Positions 36,362 through 45,328 of a stretch of 64,000 bases of DNA are shown piece after piece (the first letter of the stretch is position 1; the number at the start of each line of letters is the position of its first letter). The DNA comes from GCA-2746795 sp964643965. Its GTDB lineage: Bacteria > Chloroflexota > Anaerolineae > Promineifilales > Promineifilaceae. The stretch spans positions 8,108-72,107 of the forward strand of contig CAZXVH010000013.1 in NCBI GenBank assembly GCA_964643965.1, in the 5' to 3' direction. A program made the translations under genes and the position numbers. The notes under the pieces are model-generated. The model did no database searches, was not told the origin of the DNA, and saw nothing but the letters and a program-made list of their open reading frames with translations.

Positions 36362-37078
36362 ATGAACAACTGGATCGCCCCACAACGTCCCACCAACTAC
36401 GCCGAAAGCAGCCTCATCAGCGCCATCCTGGATGGCGACTTCCCGCCCGGTTCCAACCTGCCCGGCGAACGCAGCCTGGCCGTCGACCTGGGCGTCACCC
36501 GCCCCACTTTGCGCGAGGCCATCCAACGCCTGGCTCGCGACGGCTGGCTGACGGTGCAGCAGGGCAAAGCCACCCAGGTCAACGACATCTGGCGTGAGGG
36601 CGGCCTGAATGTCCTCAGCGCCCTGGTACATTACCCGGATCATTTGCCGGTGGGCTTTATCACCAGTCTGCTGGAAGTGCGCTTGAATCTGGCCCCGGCT
36701 TACACCCGCGAGGCCATCATCAACAACAATGACGCGGTTATCACGTTCCTGGCGCAGCATACCACGTTGGCCGACGAAACGGCCGTTTACGCCCAATACG
36801 ACTGGCAGCTCCACCGACTCTTAACCATTCAGTCCGGCAATTCCATCTATCCGCTCATCCTCAACGGCTTCACCGACTTCTACGCCCAAATCGCCCGGGT
36901 CTACTTCAGCGCCGCCGACGCCCGCGCCCGCTCCCGCCTCTTTTACGCCGCTCTACTGGAAACGGCCGTTGCCCCAGACCCCGCCCGCGCTGAAGCCATC
37001 TGCCGGCAGACGATGCAGGAGAGTATTGAACTATGGCAAACAGTTAAAAACTTGAGATTCAGTAGTTTAAAGTCTTAG
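36362..37078 (+). CDS. fadR: FadR-type GntR-family fatty-acid-responsive regulator
   Basis: 238 residues, the same length as E. coli FadR. The N-terminal winged helix reads FPPGSNLPGERSLAVDLGVTRPTLREAIQRLARDGWLTVQQGKATQVND (about 28-78). It keeps the FadR recognition helix residues except a Thr-to-Pro change after VTR. The C-terminal acyl-CoA-binding helical bundle retains GNSIYPLILNGFTDFYAQIARVYF. Such regulators leave DNA when long-chain acyl-CoA binds. The operator at 36320-36336 indicates autoregulation; downstream ether-lipid/glycerol-phosphate genes and the acyl-CoA ligase at 19-20.8 kb are plausible targets. Confidence 0.88.
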   Translation: MNNWIAPQRPTNYAESSLISAILDGDFPPGSNLPGERSLAVDLGVTRPTLREAIQRLARDGWLTVQQGKATQVNDIWREGGLNVLSALVHYPDHLPVGFITSLLEVRLNLAPAYTREAIINNNDAVITFLAQHTTLADETAVYAQYDWQLHRLLTIQSGNSIYPLILNGFTDFYAQIARVYFSAADARARSRLFYAALLETAVAPDPARAEAICRQTMQESIELWQTVKNLRFSSLKS

Positions 37079-37089
37079 AAGAAATGAAC

Positions 37090-37153
37090 CGCAAATTGCG
37101 CAGATTACGCAGATTAGACCTGAAAAATCTGTGTGATCTGCGTTAATCTGCGG
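37090..37153. repeat. Imperfect inverted repeat (CGCAGATTACGCAGATT words)
   Basis: CGCAGATTACGCAGATTA on the left faces AATCTGTGTGATCTGCG TTAATCTGCGG on the right, forming a 25-bp imperfect stem between fadR and the FAD oxidase gene. It may terminate the fadR transcript. Confidence 0.75.
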
Positions 37154-37240
37154 ATAAAAAATGGTTTTTTGAACTACTGAGATTAGAGATTAGAAATTGA
37201 CGGCCCCTCAATCTCCAATCTCTCTTTCGGAGAAAAAACT

Positions 37241-38836
37241 ATGAAACGATGGAATGGCTGGGGAGATGATCACACCACCTACCCCCTCCCCGATAAAGCC
37301 GCAGATTTTTTAACCGACCTGGTAGGGAGCAGCAAAACGCCGCAGGACGCCAGCTTTAAAGACGTGGCGGCCCGCGTACCCGCCTCCCGGCTGCCCCACC
37401 ACATCCTGGTTAACACGGAGCCAGAGGTGCGCCTGCGCCATGCTCGCGGTCAAAGTTTGCCCGACTGGGTGGCGCTGCGCCGCGGGCGCATTCCCGCCTT
37501 CCCCGATGGCGTGGCTTTCCCCACCTTAGATGTCGAGGTGCGCGATCTAATTCGGTATGCCCAGGAGGTGGGGGCAAAGTTGATTCCCTATGGCGGTGGC
37601 ACCAGTGTCGTGGGCCATATCAACCCCCAGGCGGGCGACGCCCCGGTGCTGACCATCAATATGCAGCGGCTGAACAACTTACGCCACTTTGACGCCACCT
37701 CGCAGTTGGCAACTTTTGGCGCGGGCGTATCCGGCCCAGATGTGGAAGCGCAGTTACGCGCCCGCGGCTTTACCCTGGGCCATTATCCGCAGTCGTTTGA
37801 GCTGTCCACCCTGGGCGGCTGGGTGGTGACGCGCTCCTCCGGGCAGCAGTCGCTGGGCTACGGCCGCATCGAAGATCTGTTTGCTGGCGGCGTCATGGAA
37901 ACGCCTTCCGGCAGATGGGAACTGCTGGCCCATCCCGCCTCCGCCGCCGGCCCTGATTTGCGCCACCTGGTTCTGGGCAGTGAAGGACGGCTGGGCATTC
38001 TCACAGAAGCCACCGTCCGCGCCACGCCGCTGCCAGAGGAAGAAGCGTTTCACGGCCTCTTTTTTCCGAACTTTGAACTGGGGGAAACGGCCGTTCGCCA
38101 CATCGTCCAGGCTAAAATCCCCCTCTCCATGCTGCGCCTCAGCACCGCCATAGAAACCAGCACTACGCTGGCCCTGGCGGGCCATGAACGGCTCATCAGC
38201 GGGTTGGAAACCGTTTTGTCTTTGCGCGGCGTCCAGGATGAGAAATGTATGCTGCTCTTTGGCCTCACAGGGGACAAGGCGTTGGTCAAGATGGCGCGGA
38301 AAGCGGCGCTCAACATCGCCAAAGATCACAATGGCGTGGAAGTGGCCGGGCAAACGTTTGGCAAACAGTGGATGAAAGGGCGCTTCCATACGCCCTACCT
38401 GCGCAATACCTTGTGGGACATGGGTTATGCCATTGATACGCTGGAAACGGCCGTTTCCTGGCATAAAATCGACAAAACCCTGGCCGACATCGAAGCTGCC
38501 TTGCGCCCTGGCCTGGCAGAATGGGGGGAGCGCGTCCACGTCTTCACCCATCTCTCCCACATGTATCCCCAGGGAGCCAGCATCTACACCACCTACCTTT
38601 TCCGTCTGGCCGATGACCCCGACGAAACGCTGGCCCGCTGGCGCAACCTCAAAGCCGCCGCTTCCGCCGCCATCATCGCCAACCAGGGCACAATCAGCCA
38701 CCAACACGGCGTCGGCATAGACCACGCCTCCTACCTGCCCGCCGAAAAAGGAGAACTGGGCATGACGCTGTTGGGAGACATTCTGCACAGTTTTGATCCG
38801 GATGGCATGATGAATCCGGGGAAATTAATTTTATAA
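37241..38836 (+). CDS. FAD-linked oxidase, alkyl-dihydroxyacetonephosphate synthase-like
   Basis: 531 residues, CGGAG before ATG 37241. It begins MKRWNGWGDD, the conserved entry of alkyl-DHAP synthases. The FAD (PCMH-type) domain has KLIPYGGGTSVVGH near 113-126 and LGGWVVTRSSGQQSLGYGRIEDL near 190-212. The C-terminal domain ends with ISHQHGVGIDHASYL, the His-rich active-site segment of the family. Alkyl-DHAP synthase exchanges the acyl chain of acyl-DHAP for a fatty alcohol, the first ether-lipid step. The neighbouring glycerol-3-phosphate dehydrogenase uses the same DHAP/G3P pool. A 2-hydroxyacid (glycolate) oxidase role is the alternative. Confidence 0.85.
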   Translation: MKRWNGWGDDHTTYPLPDKAADFLTDLVGSSKTPQDASFKDVAARVPASRLPHHILVNTEPEVRLRHARGQSLPDWVALRRGRIPAFPDGVAFPTLDVEVRDLIRYAQEVGAKLIPYGGGTSVVGHINPQAGDAPVLTINMQRLNNLRHFDATSQLATFGAGVSGPDVEAQLRARGFTLGHYPQSFELSTLGGWVVTRSSGQQSLGYGRIEDLFAGGVMETPSGRWELLAHPASAAGPDLRHLVLGSEGRLGILTEATVRATPLPEEEAFHGLFFPNFELGETAVRHIVQAKIPLSMLRLSTAIETSTTLALAGHERLISGLETVLSLRGVQDEKCMLLFGLTGDKALVKMARKAALNIAKDHNGVEVAGQTFGKQWMKGRFHTPYLRNTLWDMGYAIDTLETAVSWHKIDKTLADIEAALRPGLAEWGERVHVFTHLSHMYPQGASIYTTYLFRLADDPDETLARWRNLKAAASAAIIANQGTISHQHGVGIDHASYLPAEKGELGMTLLGDILHSFDPDGMMNPGKLIL

Positions 38837-38845
38837 AGGTAAACT

Positions 38846-40612
38846 ATGACCAAAAACAGTCGCACACAAACCTGGCAAACTCTCGACCAGCCCTGGGACC
38901 TCATCGTCATTGGCGGGGGCATCACCGGCGCGGGCATTTTGCGCGAGGCGGCGCGGTTGGGTCTTAAGGCGCTGCTGGTGGAGCAGAAAGATTTCGCCTG
39001 GGGCACCTCCAGCCGCTCTTCCAAACTGGTGCATGGCGGGCTGCGTTACCTCAAGGAAGGCAAACTGGGCCTCACCCGCGCCTCCGTGTTGGAACGGGAA
39101 CATTTGCTCGACGAAGGGCCGGGCCTCATCGATCCCTTGGGTTTCCTGCTGGCGGCCTACAAAGAAGATAAAACGGGACGCCTCGTCTATGGCGCGGGCC
39201 TCACCCTCTATGATCTGCTGGCGCTGCAATGGAGCTACAAATATTACAGTCCACGCGACTTTCAGATGTTGGCTCCTCGTCTCTCTACGGCCGGGCTGAA
39301 AGGCGGCTTCCGCTACGGCGACGCCCAAACGGATGACGCCCGCCTGGTTTTGCGCGTGATTCAAGAAGCGGTGGGAGATGGGGCCACGGCCGTTAACTAC
39401 GTCTCCGCCCAAACCCTGCTCAAGGATGAACAGGGGCAGGTCAACGGCCTGCTTCTGCACAATCAAGTCAGCGGGCAAACGGCGGCCGTCCACGCCCGCG
39501 CCATCATCAACGCCACCGGCGCCTGGGCCGACAACCTGCGCCAACAAGTAGACGGCGAAGCCAAAATCCGGCCGCTGCGCGGCAGCCATCTCATCTTTCC
39601 CCGCTGGCGGCTGCCCATGCCCCAGGCCGTCACCTTCATGCACCCCATCGACCAACGCCCCGTCATGATTTTTCCCTGGGAAGGCATCACCCTGGTAGGC
39701 ACCACCGATGTGGATCACGGGCAGCCGTTAAACGAGGAGCCGCGCATTTCCCCTGAGGAAACGGCCTACTTGCTGGCGGCCGTGCAGTCGCAGTTTCCCT
39801 CGCTAGACATTACGCCGGCGGATGTGATTTCCGCTTTTGCCGGGGTGCGTCCGGTCATCGGCTCCGGCAAAGCCGACCCTTCTGAGGAATCGCGGGATCA
39901 TGTGGTGTGGCAAGAAAATGGCCTGCTCACCGTCACCGGCGGCAAAATGACCACCTTCCGCCTGATCGCCCTGGATGCCCTGGAAGCGGTGAAACATTTG
40001 CTGCCCGACATCCCGGAACCAGACCACAAGCAGCCGGTGCTGGACCCGGTGGACGTGGAATTGACAGATAACGGCGCTCTGGATGAATCTTCTCGCCGTC
40101 GCTTGTTGGGGCGTTATGGCGCGGCGGCGCCTGATTTAGTGGCGGCGGCTCAGGCAGATGAGTTTATGGTTATCGAGGGAACGCAAACGCTGTGGGCGGA
40201 ACTGCGCTGGGCGGCGCGGGCGGAAAATGTGGTGCATCTGGATGATCTGCTGCTGCGGCGCACCCGGTTGGGGCTGCTGCTGCCTGAGGGCGGGGCCAGT
40301 TTGCTGCCGCGCATCCGCGCCATCTGCCAGCCGGAACTGGGCTGGGACGATGCCCGTTGGCGGCAAGAAGAGGCGGATTACCGGACGCTCATCGACTGCT
40401 GCTACACCGTCCCGGAAGCGGCGCTCATCCCGGATTGGAAAGCGATGCTGGCGGATGGCAGAGCCGCCCGCCTGGTGATGCGAAGAGAGAAGAAGGCAGC
40501 GGGGAAACGGCCGTTGCTGATTGCGGTTGTGCTTGGACTGGCTGTTTTGATGGGCTGCTGGTGGTGGAGAAAAAGGGATGGGGGTGAACGGCCGTTTACA
40601 AATCTAATGTGA
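38846..40612 (+). CDS. glpD: Aerobic glycerol-3-phosphate dehydrogenase (GlpD-type) with C-terminal membrane helix
   Basis: 588 residues, AAAGG before ATG 38846, 9 bp after the previous gene. The FAD-binding motif DLIVIGGGITGAGILREAARLG is at about 20-40. GTSSRSSKLVHGGLRYL and the C-terminal helical domain follow. It oxidises glycerol-3-phosphate to DHAP and passes electrons to the quinone pool. Unusually, a transmembrane helix (RPLLIAVVLGLAVLMGCWWW, about 552-572) is appended at the C-terminus, which would tether the enzyme directly to the membrane. The gene ends with two AACGGCCGTT copies (40506, 40587). It overlaps the convergent mazF gene by 17 bp. Confidence 0.92.
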   Translation: MTKNSRTQTWQTLDQPWDLIVIGGGITGAGILREAARLGLKALLVEQKDFAWGTSSRSSKLVHGGLRYLKEGKLGLTRASVLEREHLLDEGPGLIDPLGFLLAAYKEDKTGRLVYGAGLTLYDLLALQWSYKYYSPRDFQMLAPRLSTAGLKGGFRYGDAQTDDARLVLRVIQEAVGDGATAVNYVSAQTLLKDEQGQVNGLLLHNQVSGQTAAVHARAIINATGAWADNLRQQVDGEAKIRPLRGSHLIFPRWRLPMPQAVTFMHPIDQRPVMIFPWEGITLVGTTDVDHGQPLNEEPRISPEETAYLLAAVQSQFPSLDITPADVISAFAGVRPVIGSGKADPSEESRDHVVWQENGLLTVTGGKMTTFRLIALDALEAVKHLLPDIPEPDHKQPVLDPVDVELTDNGALDESSRRRLLGRYGAAAPDLVAAAQADEFMVIEGTQTLWAELRWAARAENVVHLDDLLLRRTRLGLLLPEGGASLLPRIRAICQPELGWDDARWRQEEADYRTLIDCCYTVPEAALIPDWKAMLADGRAARLVMRREKKAAGKRPLLIAVVLGLAVLMGCWWWRKRDGGERPFTNLM

Positions 40613-40934
40613 TCTTTAAGATACGATCCACCTTTGCCATCACATCCGGCGATAAACTGCCCCGTTGCTTCAGCAACCGTGTCTTAGCAATCGCCCGAAC
40701 TTGCCCGCCCAAAGCGACTGAATCATTTGTCAAGCCGCCATTACCCGCTTGAATTTCAACCGTGTTGGGGTAGGATCGCTTCACATTTTTTGCGCTGGTA
40801 ATTGGCACAATCACAATCACTGAGCCGTATTGATTGATCGCATCTCGACTGACTACAATGACAGGTCTTACGCCCGCTTGCTCAGAACCTTCGGTAGGAT
40901 TCAATCTCGCATCAAAAATATCTCCACGTTTCAT
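40596..40934 (-). CDS. mazF: MazF-type toxin (endoribonuclease)
   Basis: 112 residues from ATG 40934, overlapping the antitoxin stop. MazF/PemK fold: MKRGDIFDARLNPTEGSEQAGVRPVIVVSRDAIN, then VIVIVPITSAKNVKRSYPNTVEI and the catalytic region VALGGQVRAIAKTRLLKQRGSL. MazF toxins cut single-stranded RNA at short motifs. The tail overlaps the glpD 3' end by 17 bp, tight convergent packing that could cause antisense effects on glpD. Confidence 0.92.
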   Translation of the reverse strand: MKRGDIFDARLNPTEGSEQAGVRPVIVVSRDAINQYGSVIVIVPITSAKNVKRSYPNTVEIQAGNGGLTNDSVALGGQVRAIAKTRLLKQRGSLSPDVMAKVDRILKITLDL

Positions 40935-41227
40935 TCTAAAGTTGTCTCTCCCCCGCCTAACGCTTCCCAATCACTTTCAGCAAAAGATTCTGCCACTTCA
41001 GTTTGAAATGACAGGTAATCGGCATCGTCTGCCATAGCAGCAAACTGGCGATCAATTTCTTCCCGTTCTAAATGGGTAATAAACTGTTCCAACGCGGCCA
41101 CAACAAGCGCATTTCGGTTTGGCACTTTTCCAGAATCTATCACACCCTGACTCCGTTGCAGTAAGTTTACAGGCAATGTGACCGTTGTTCGCACGGTTTC
41201 ATATTTATCAAGCATATTGGGTTGCAT
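40931..41227 (-). CDS. Ribbon-helix-helix antitoxin of the MazF pair
   Basis: 98 residues, GGAGG 5 nt before ATG 41227. YETVRTTVTLPVNLLQRSQGVID-type ribbon followed by PNRNALVVAALEQFITHLER is a CopG-like DNA-binding half. The C-terminal part is acidic (MADDADYLSFQTEVAESFAESDWEAL) and would neutralise the toxin. ATGA overlap with mazF indicates coupling. The upstream ATGCGTCGAGAGATGCATG region (41268-41290) contains short inverted words that may be the operator. Confidence 0.85.
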   Translation of the reverse strand: MQPNMLDKYETVRTTVTLPVNLLQRSQGVIDSGKVPNRNALVVAALEQFITHLEREEIDRQFAAMADDADYLSFQTEVAESFAESDWEALGGGETTLE

Positions 41228-41349
41228 ACAAACCTCCATCGTATTTGATGCGTAATATGATGACATTATAGATGCGTCGAGAGATGCATGTCAAACTATT
41301 CCTTCACAATGGCTGCGCGGCGTTTTTGTTGACGTACTGTTATTGCTAA

Positions 41350-41399
41350 ACGAGGACTGAGCTTGTCGAAGTCCGGACTTCGACAAGCTCAGTCCTCGT
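41350..41399. repeat. Perfect 50-bp palindrome
   Basis: ACGAGGACTGAGCTTGTCGA and its exact complement meet at AAGTCCGGACTT in the centre; the repeat is perfect over 25 bp per arm with no spacer. It lies in the 308-bp gap 41228-41535, between the toxin-antitoxin pair and the next plus-strand gene; the rest of the gap has CACAATTCACAATTCATAA words and no gene. Confidence 0.9.
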
Positions 41400-41535
41400 C
41401 TCCATCAACCAAAGTTACGCGCACCCCTTCACAATTCACAATTCATAATTCTCCTGTTAAACCCCATTAGCGTTTAATTAACGATGGTTTGTTACGCTGT
41501 AGCCTGTAGATTCCTATCCCTGATTTTAGAAAAGG

Positions 41536-41985
41536 ATGATGAACCACATGCTTATGAATACAGACCATCACGATCAACTGATAACCAGCCTGATCAGGCG
41601 CATGATCTTCCAGATCGCCCCCCATGAAATGAAGATGTTCCAGGGGCAAAAAGAAGAATACCTGCGCGATCCGCAGCAAATCATTAACAAACGAGGGTAC
41701 AGCGATGAGAAAACCGGCTGCCCGGACATCTTGTTCCTGGCCCCTATTGTGCGCAAAATATTGGTCGATATCGTCACTTTTTTAGAAGAAGAAATCGATC
41801 CAAACAGCGCTTCTTCCCCACGAGCCACACCGCCCGTCTCTTTGTCACCGGCGCAGATGAAAAAACTGTATGATTACGCCTACGACAAAGCATACCATTA
41901 CCAACTATCTTCGCTAAAGGCTCACCGGGTAGCGGACGCGGTGGTAGACAGCCTGACCAGCGCTAAAGGCCCCTGCCGCCGATAA
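41536..41985 (+). CDS. Hypothetical small protein
   Basis: 149 residues at most. Several ATGs open the frame (41536, 41539, 41548, 41554); AAAAGG at 41530-41535 fits ATG 41548 best but with wide spacing, so the start is uncertain. The composition is ordinary and soluble, with a His/Met-rich N-terminus, an amphipathic helix LAPIVRKILVDIVTFLEEE near 75-93 and a Tyr-rich segment KLYDYAYDKAYHYQL near 118-132. I do not recognise the family and see no catalytic motif or signal peptide. The codon use looks genuine. Confidence 0.55.
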   Translation: MMNHMLMNTDHHDQLITSLIRRMIFQIAPHEMKMFQGQKEEYLRDPQQIINKRGYSDEKTGCPDILFLAPIVRKILVDIVTFLEEEIDPNSASSPRATPPVSLSPAQMKKLYDYAYDKAYHYQLSSLKAHRVADAVVDSLTSAKGPCRR

Positions 41986-41997
41986 AGCGACCAGATT

Positions 41998-42075
41998 GGA
42001 GATTAGAGATTAGACAGCGTTCAATCTCAAGCCCTCTCTATCTCTATCTCCATCTCTATCTCTCTTCTCTCTCTA
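41998..42075. repeat. Low-complexity CTCTATCT/GATTAGA word repeats
   Basis: GAGATTAGAGATTAGA is followed by CTCTATCTCTATCTCCATCT units. It fills the gap before queA; no riboswitch fold was found there. Confidence 0.7.
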
Positions 42076-42121
42076 ACTCCCCTTCTTTGGCGGCGTCTTC
42101 AGGAAACGTTACAATGGTTTC

Positions 42122-43225
42122 ATGCGAACTGAAGACTTCACCTACCACCTACCACCCACGCTCATCGCCCAACGGCCGTTATCTCCCCGAGACGCCAGCC
42201 GCTTATTGGTACTCAACCGGGAAAACGGCCGTTTAAGCCACCACCACTTCAGTGACATCCTCACCTTCTTGCAGCCCGGCGACATCCTCGTAGCCAACAA
42301 CAGCCGCGTCATCCCCGCCCGGCTGTTCGGCCAAAAGCCGACCGGCGGCAAAGTGGAAATCTTGCTGCTCACCCGGGTAGACGAACGGCGCTGGCAGGCG
42401 CTCGTCGGCGGCAAAAAGCTGGGAACGGGCAGCCAGATTCAACTGCTGGATGTGGAGGGAAATCTAACAGACCTGGTGGGTACGGTAACGGCCGTTCTCG
42501 AGGGCGCTCAGCGTGAAATCCAGTTCAATCGTCCCCTGGACGACGACCTGGAGCAAATTGGCCACACTCCCTTGCCTCCCTACATCCACGAACGCCTGGC
42601 CGACGCCGAGCGTTACCAAACCATCTTCGCCCGGCCCCCCGGCTCCGCCGCCGCCCCCACCGCCGGCCTGCACTTCAGCGGCGACCTGCTCCTGGCGCTG
42701 CGCGAAAAAGGGGTCCTCTTTGAGACCGTCACCCTGCATGTGGGGCTGGACACCTTCAAACCGGTAGACGCCGTGGCAGTGGCCGACCACCATATCCACA
42801 GCGAATGGGCCAGCCTCAGCCCCGCCGCTGCCAAACGCATCAACGAAGCCAAATTAGCGGGCGGCAGGCTCATCGCCGTAGGCACAACGGCCGTTCGCAC
42901 CCTGGAATCCGCCGCCCTCAAATCCGCCGGATTCAGCGGCAGCCTGCAAACCATCAGCACCGGCGACGCCGCCGGCGAAACCAGCAATATTTGTCCCTGG
43001 AAACCGGTGGCCGCCTTTGAAGGGCCGACCGATCTCTTCATTTACCCCGGTTACAAATTCCGCGCCGTCGATGCCCTGATCACCAACTTTCACCTGCCCC
43101 AGTCCAGTCTACTGATGCTCGTCTCTGCCTTTGCCGGGCGGGAAACGATTATGGCGGCGTATGAAACGGCCGTTCAAGAACAGTACCGCTTCTATTCCTT
43201 TGGCGACGCCATGTTCATCCTCTAA
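42122..43225 (+). CDS. queA: S-adenosylmethionine:tRNA ribosyltransferase-isomerase
   Basis: 367 residues, matching the family length. It transfers and isomerises the ribosyl group of SAM onto 7-aminomethyl-7-deazaguanine in tRNA, giving epoxyqueuosine. Family features: FTYHLPPTLIAQRPLSPRDASRLLVL at the start, PGDILVANNSRVIPARL near 50-66, YIHERLADAERYQTIFA, GSAAAPTAGLHF, then NFHLPQSSLLMLVSAFAGRE near the end. The other queuosine genes are not in the window. Five AACGGCCGTT copies fall in this gene, the densest cluster in the window (42171, 42224, 42487, 42886, 43165). Confidence 0.97.
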   Translation: MRTEDFTYHLPPTLIAQRPLSPRDASRLLVLNRENGRLSHHHFSDILTFLQPGDILVANNSRVIPARLFGQKPTGGKVEILLLTRVDERRWQALVGGKKLGTGSQIQLLDVEGNLTDLVGTVTAVLEGAQREIQFNRPLDDDLEQIGHTPLPPYIHERLADAERYQTIFARPPGSAAAPTAGLHFSGDLLLALREKGVLFETVTLHVGLDTFKPVDAVAVADHHIHSEWASLSPAAAKRINEAKLAGGRLIAVGTTAVRTLESAALKSAGFSGSLQTISTGDAAGETSNICPWKPVAAFEGPTDLFIYPGYKFRAVDALITNFHLPQSSLLMLVSAFAGRETIMAAYETAVQEQYRFYSFGDAMFIL

Positions 43226-43288
43226 TCAGGTTGTCCTTTCAAAACAATTGCCCGGAGGAGCCACGGCGTAATACCGAGAAACTTTGAT

Positions 43289-45328
43289 ATGCTCATGAAA
43301 AAACAGGCGTGGACAAAACGCCCCCTCATCCGTATCCTGATCATCTGGATTGTGGAAGCGCTGTCGCTGGTGCTGCTCACCTTTGTCATGCGCAGCCTGT
43401 CGGTAGACAGCTTGCTCACCGCTTTCCTGGCGGCGGCCGCTATTGGCTTGCTCAACGCCCTGCTCTGGCCGCTACTCAGTTACCTCATCCTCCCTTTCGC
43501 CGTGTTGACATTGGGGCTGGCCTCCCTGGCGCTGAACGGCTTCATCATCTGGCTGGCGGGACAAATCGTGCCGGGCTTCATGGTAGCCAGCCTATGGTCG
43601 GCTGTCCTGGCGGCATTGGCCATGACGGCCAGCAACATCATCGCCAGTTCTCTGCTCACGATTGATGACGACAATTCGTACTATCGGAACGTGGTGCGCC
43701 GCCGCGCCAGGCGATGGGCAAAACCGGCCGAAACAGAAACGCCTGGTTTCCTTTTCCTGGAGATCGACGGTCTGGCAGAACCGGTGTTAGAAAAAGCGAT
43801 GGCGAACGGCTACGCGCCCACCATGAAACGGTGGCTGGCGACAGGCAGCCATAAACTGACAACCTGGGAAACAGACCTCTCTTCACAAACATCGGCCGGC
43901 CAGGCTGGCATTCTGCACGGCAACAACAACAATATCCCCGCCTTTCGCTGGTATAATCGCCAGCAGAAAAAAATCATCTCCTCCAACAGCCCGGATGAGA
44001 TGGCTGCCCTGGAAAAACGGCTCTCAGATGGCAACGGCTTACTCAACATGCAGGGCGTCAGCCGGGGCAATCTGCTGTCTGGCGATGCTCCATACGTGAT
44101 GACGACCGCCAGCACCATGAAAGATTTATCCCGCCTGCATTTGACGGATTTTTATACTTATTTTGTCAACCCTTACAATTTTACGCGCACGCTGCTGCTG
44201 GTCGTTTGGGATCTGTTGCTAGAAAAGTGGCAGTTTCACTGCGCTCGTAAAAACAAGGTGCACCCTATTTTAGATAAGCAGAAACGGGGCGGTAAATATC
44301 CGCTGCTGCGCGTGTTCACGACCGTCATTATGCGTGAACTGAATATTTACACGCTGATTGGCGACATGTATGCCGGGGTGAACTCAGCTTACGCCACCTT
44401 TGTGGGCTATGATGAAGTGGCGCACCATTCTGGCGTGGAATCCACCGATGCGTTTGATATTTTGCACAAGTTAGACGAGCAGTTTGCCCGCCTGGAAAGC
44501 GCCGCCGCCAGCGCCCCACGCCCTTATCACTTTGTGGTGCTTTCAGATCATGGGCAGAGCAGCGGGGCTACGTTTAAACAGCGCTATGGTTATACCTTGG
44601 AGGGGTTGGTGCAGCAGTTGGCGCGAGAAAGCCTGGTGCAAGCGGTGATGAGTAGTGATGAGGCGTGGGGGCATATCAATGTCTTTCTCAATGACGCCAT
44701 GCAGCATGATGAAAAGAGCAGCGACTCCATTCGCCGTTTGCTGAAGAAGAACCAACGGGCCGATGGAGAGGTGGTGTTGGGACCAGAAGAGTTAGCGGAA
44801 ACGGCCGTTCACGAAACAGCCAATATCCTGGTGCTGGCGTCCGGTAATCTGGGGCTGGTCTACAGCACAAACCGGGATAAACGGGTGACGCTGGAAGAAG
44901 TGGAAGAGGTCTTTCCCGACATGTTGGCCGGATTGACGGCACATGAAGGCGTCGGCTTTGTCATGATTCATTCGGAAACGCATGGCCCGGTGGTTATCAG
45001 TGACAACGGCCGTTATTTCCTGGACGAAGCGCGTATTGAAGGGGAAAATCCGCTGGCTGGGTTTGGCCCCAACGCCGCCCACCATTTGCGGCGCTACGAC
45101 GCCTTCCCCGACGCGCCTGATTTGTACATCAATAGTTTCTACGACCCGGTGAAAAACGAAGTAGCTGCTTACGAAGAACTCATAGGCAGTCATGGCGGCA
45201 TGGGTGGCTACCAGACACAGCCCTTTATCCTATACCCGGCTGAGTTTGAGCTGGATGAAAAAGAAATAATTGGAGCAACGGCCGTTTATCGGCAACTCAA
45301 AAGCTGGCTGCATAGGTATCAACAATGA
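43289..45328 (+). CDS. Membrane protein fused to a phosphodiesterase/sulfatase-like domain
   Basis: 679 residues. Four membrane helices in the first ~125 residues match the phage-holin-4_2 superfamily (LLNALLWPLLSYLILPFAVLTLGLASLALNGFIIWLAG). The rest belongs to the alkaline-phosphatase/type I phosphodiesterase superfamily: PGFLFLEIDGLAEPVLEKAM (metal Asp), SSQTSAGQAGILHG (nucleophile region), then FVGYDEVAHHSGVESTDAF and VVLSDHGQSSGATF (Asp/His metal ligands). Proteins of this fusion are known from actinobacteria and Chloroflexota. They probably hydrolyse a phosphodiester outside the cytoplasm, but the substrate is unknown. It overlaps the following small membrane gene by ATGA. Confidence 0.82.
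   Translation: MLMKKQAWTKRPLIRILIIWIVEALSLVLLTFVMRSLSVDSLLTAFLAAAAIGLLNALLWPLLSYLILPFAVLTLGLASLALNGFIIWLAGQIVPGFMVASLWSAVLAALAMTASNIIASSLLTIDDDNSYYRNVVRRRARRWAKPAETETPGFLFLEIDGLAEPVLEKAMANGYAPTMKRWLATGSHKLTTWETDLSSQTSAGQAGILHGNNNNIPAFRWYNRQQKKIISSNSPDEMAALEKRLSDGNGLLNMQGVSRGNLLSGDAPYVMTTASTMKDLSRLHLTDFYTYFVNPYNFTRTLLLVVWDLLLEKWQFHCARKNKVHPILDKQKRGGKYPLLRVFTTVIMRELNIYTLIGDMYAGVNSAYATFVGYDEVAHHSGVESTDAFDILHKLDEQFARLESAAASAPRPYHFVVLSDHGQSSGATFKQRYGYTLEGLVQQLARESLVQAVMSSDEAWGHINVFLNDAMQHDEKSSDSIRRLLKKNQRADGEVVLGPEELAETAVHETANILVLASGNLGLVYSTNRDKRVTLEEVEEVFPDMLAGLTAHEGVGFVMIHSETHGPVVISDNGRYFLDEARIEGENPLAGFGPNAAHHLRRYDAFPDAPDLYINSFYDPVKNEVAAYEELIGSHGGMGGYQTQPFILYPAEFELDEKEIIGATAVYRQLKSWLHRYQQ

Noticed and set aside
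41986..42121. preQ1 riboswitch upstream of queA
   Set aside because: Only low-complexity words are present; no pseudoknot-forming pattern was found.
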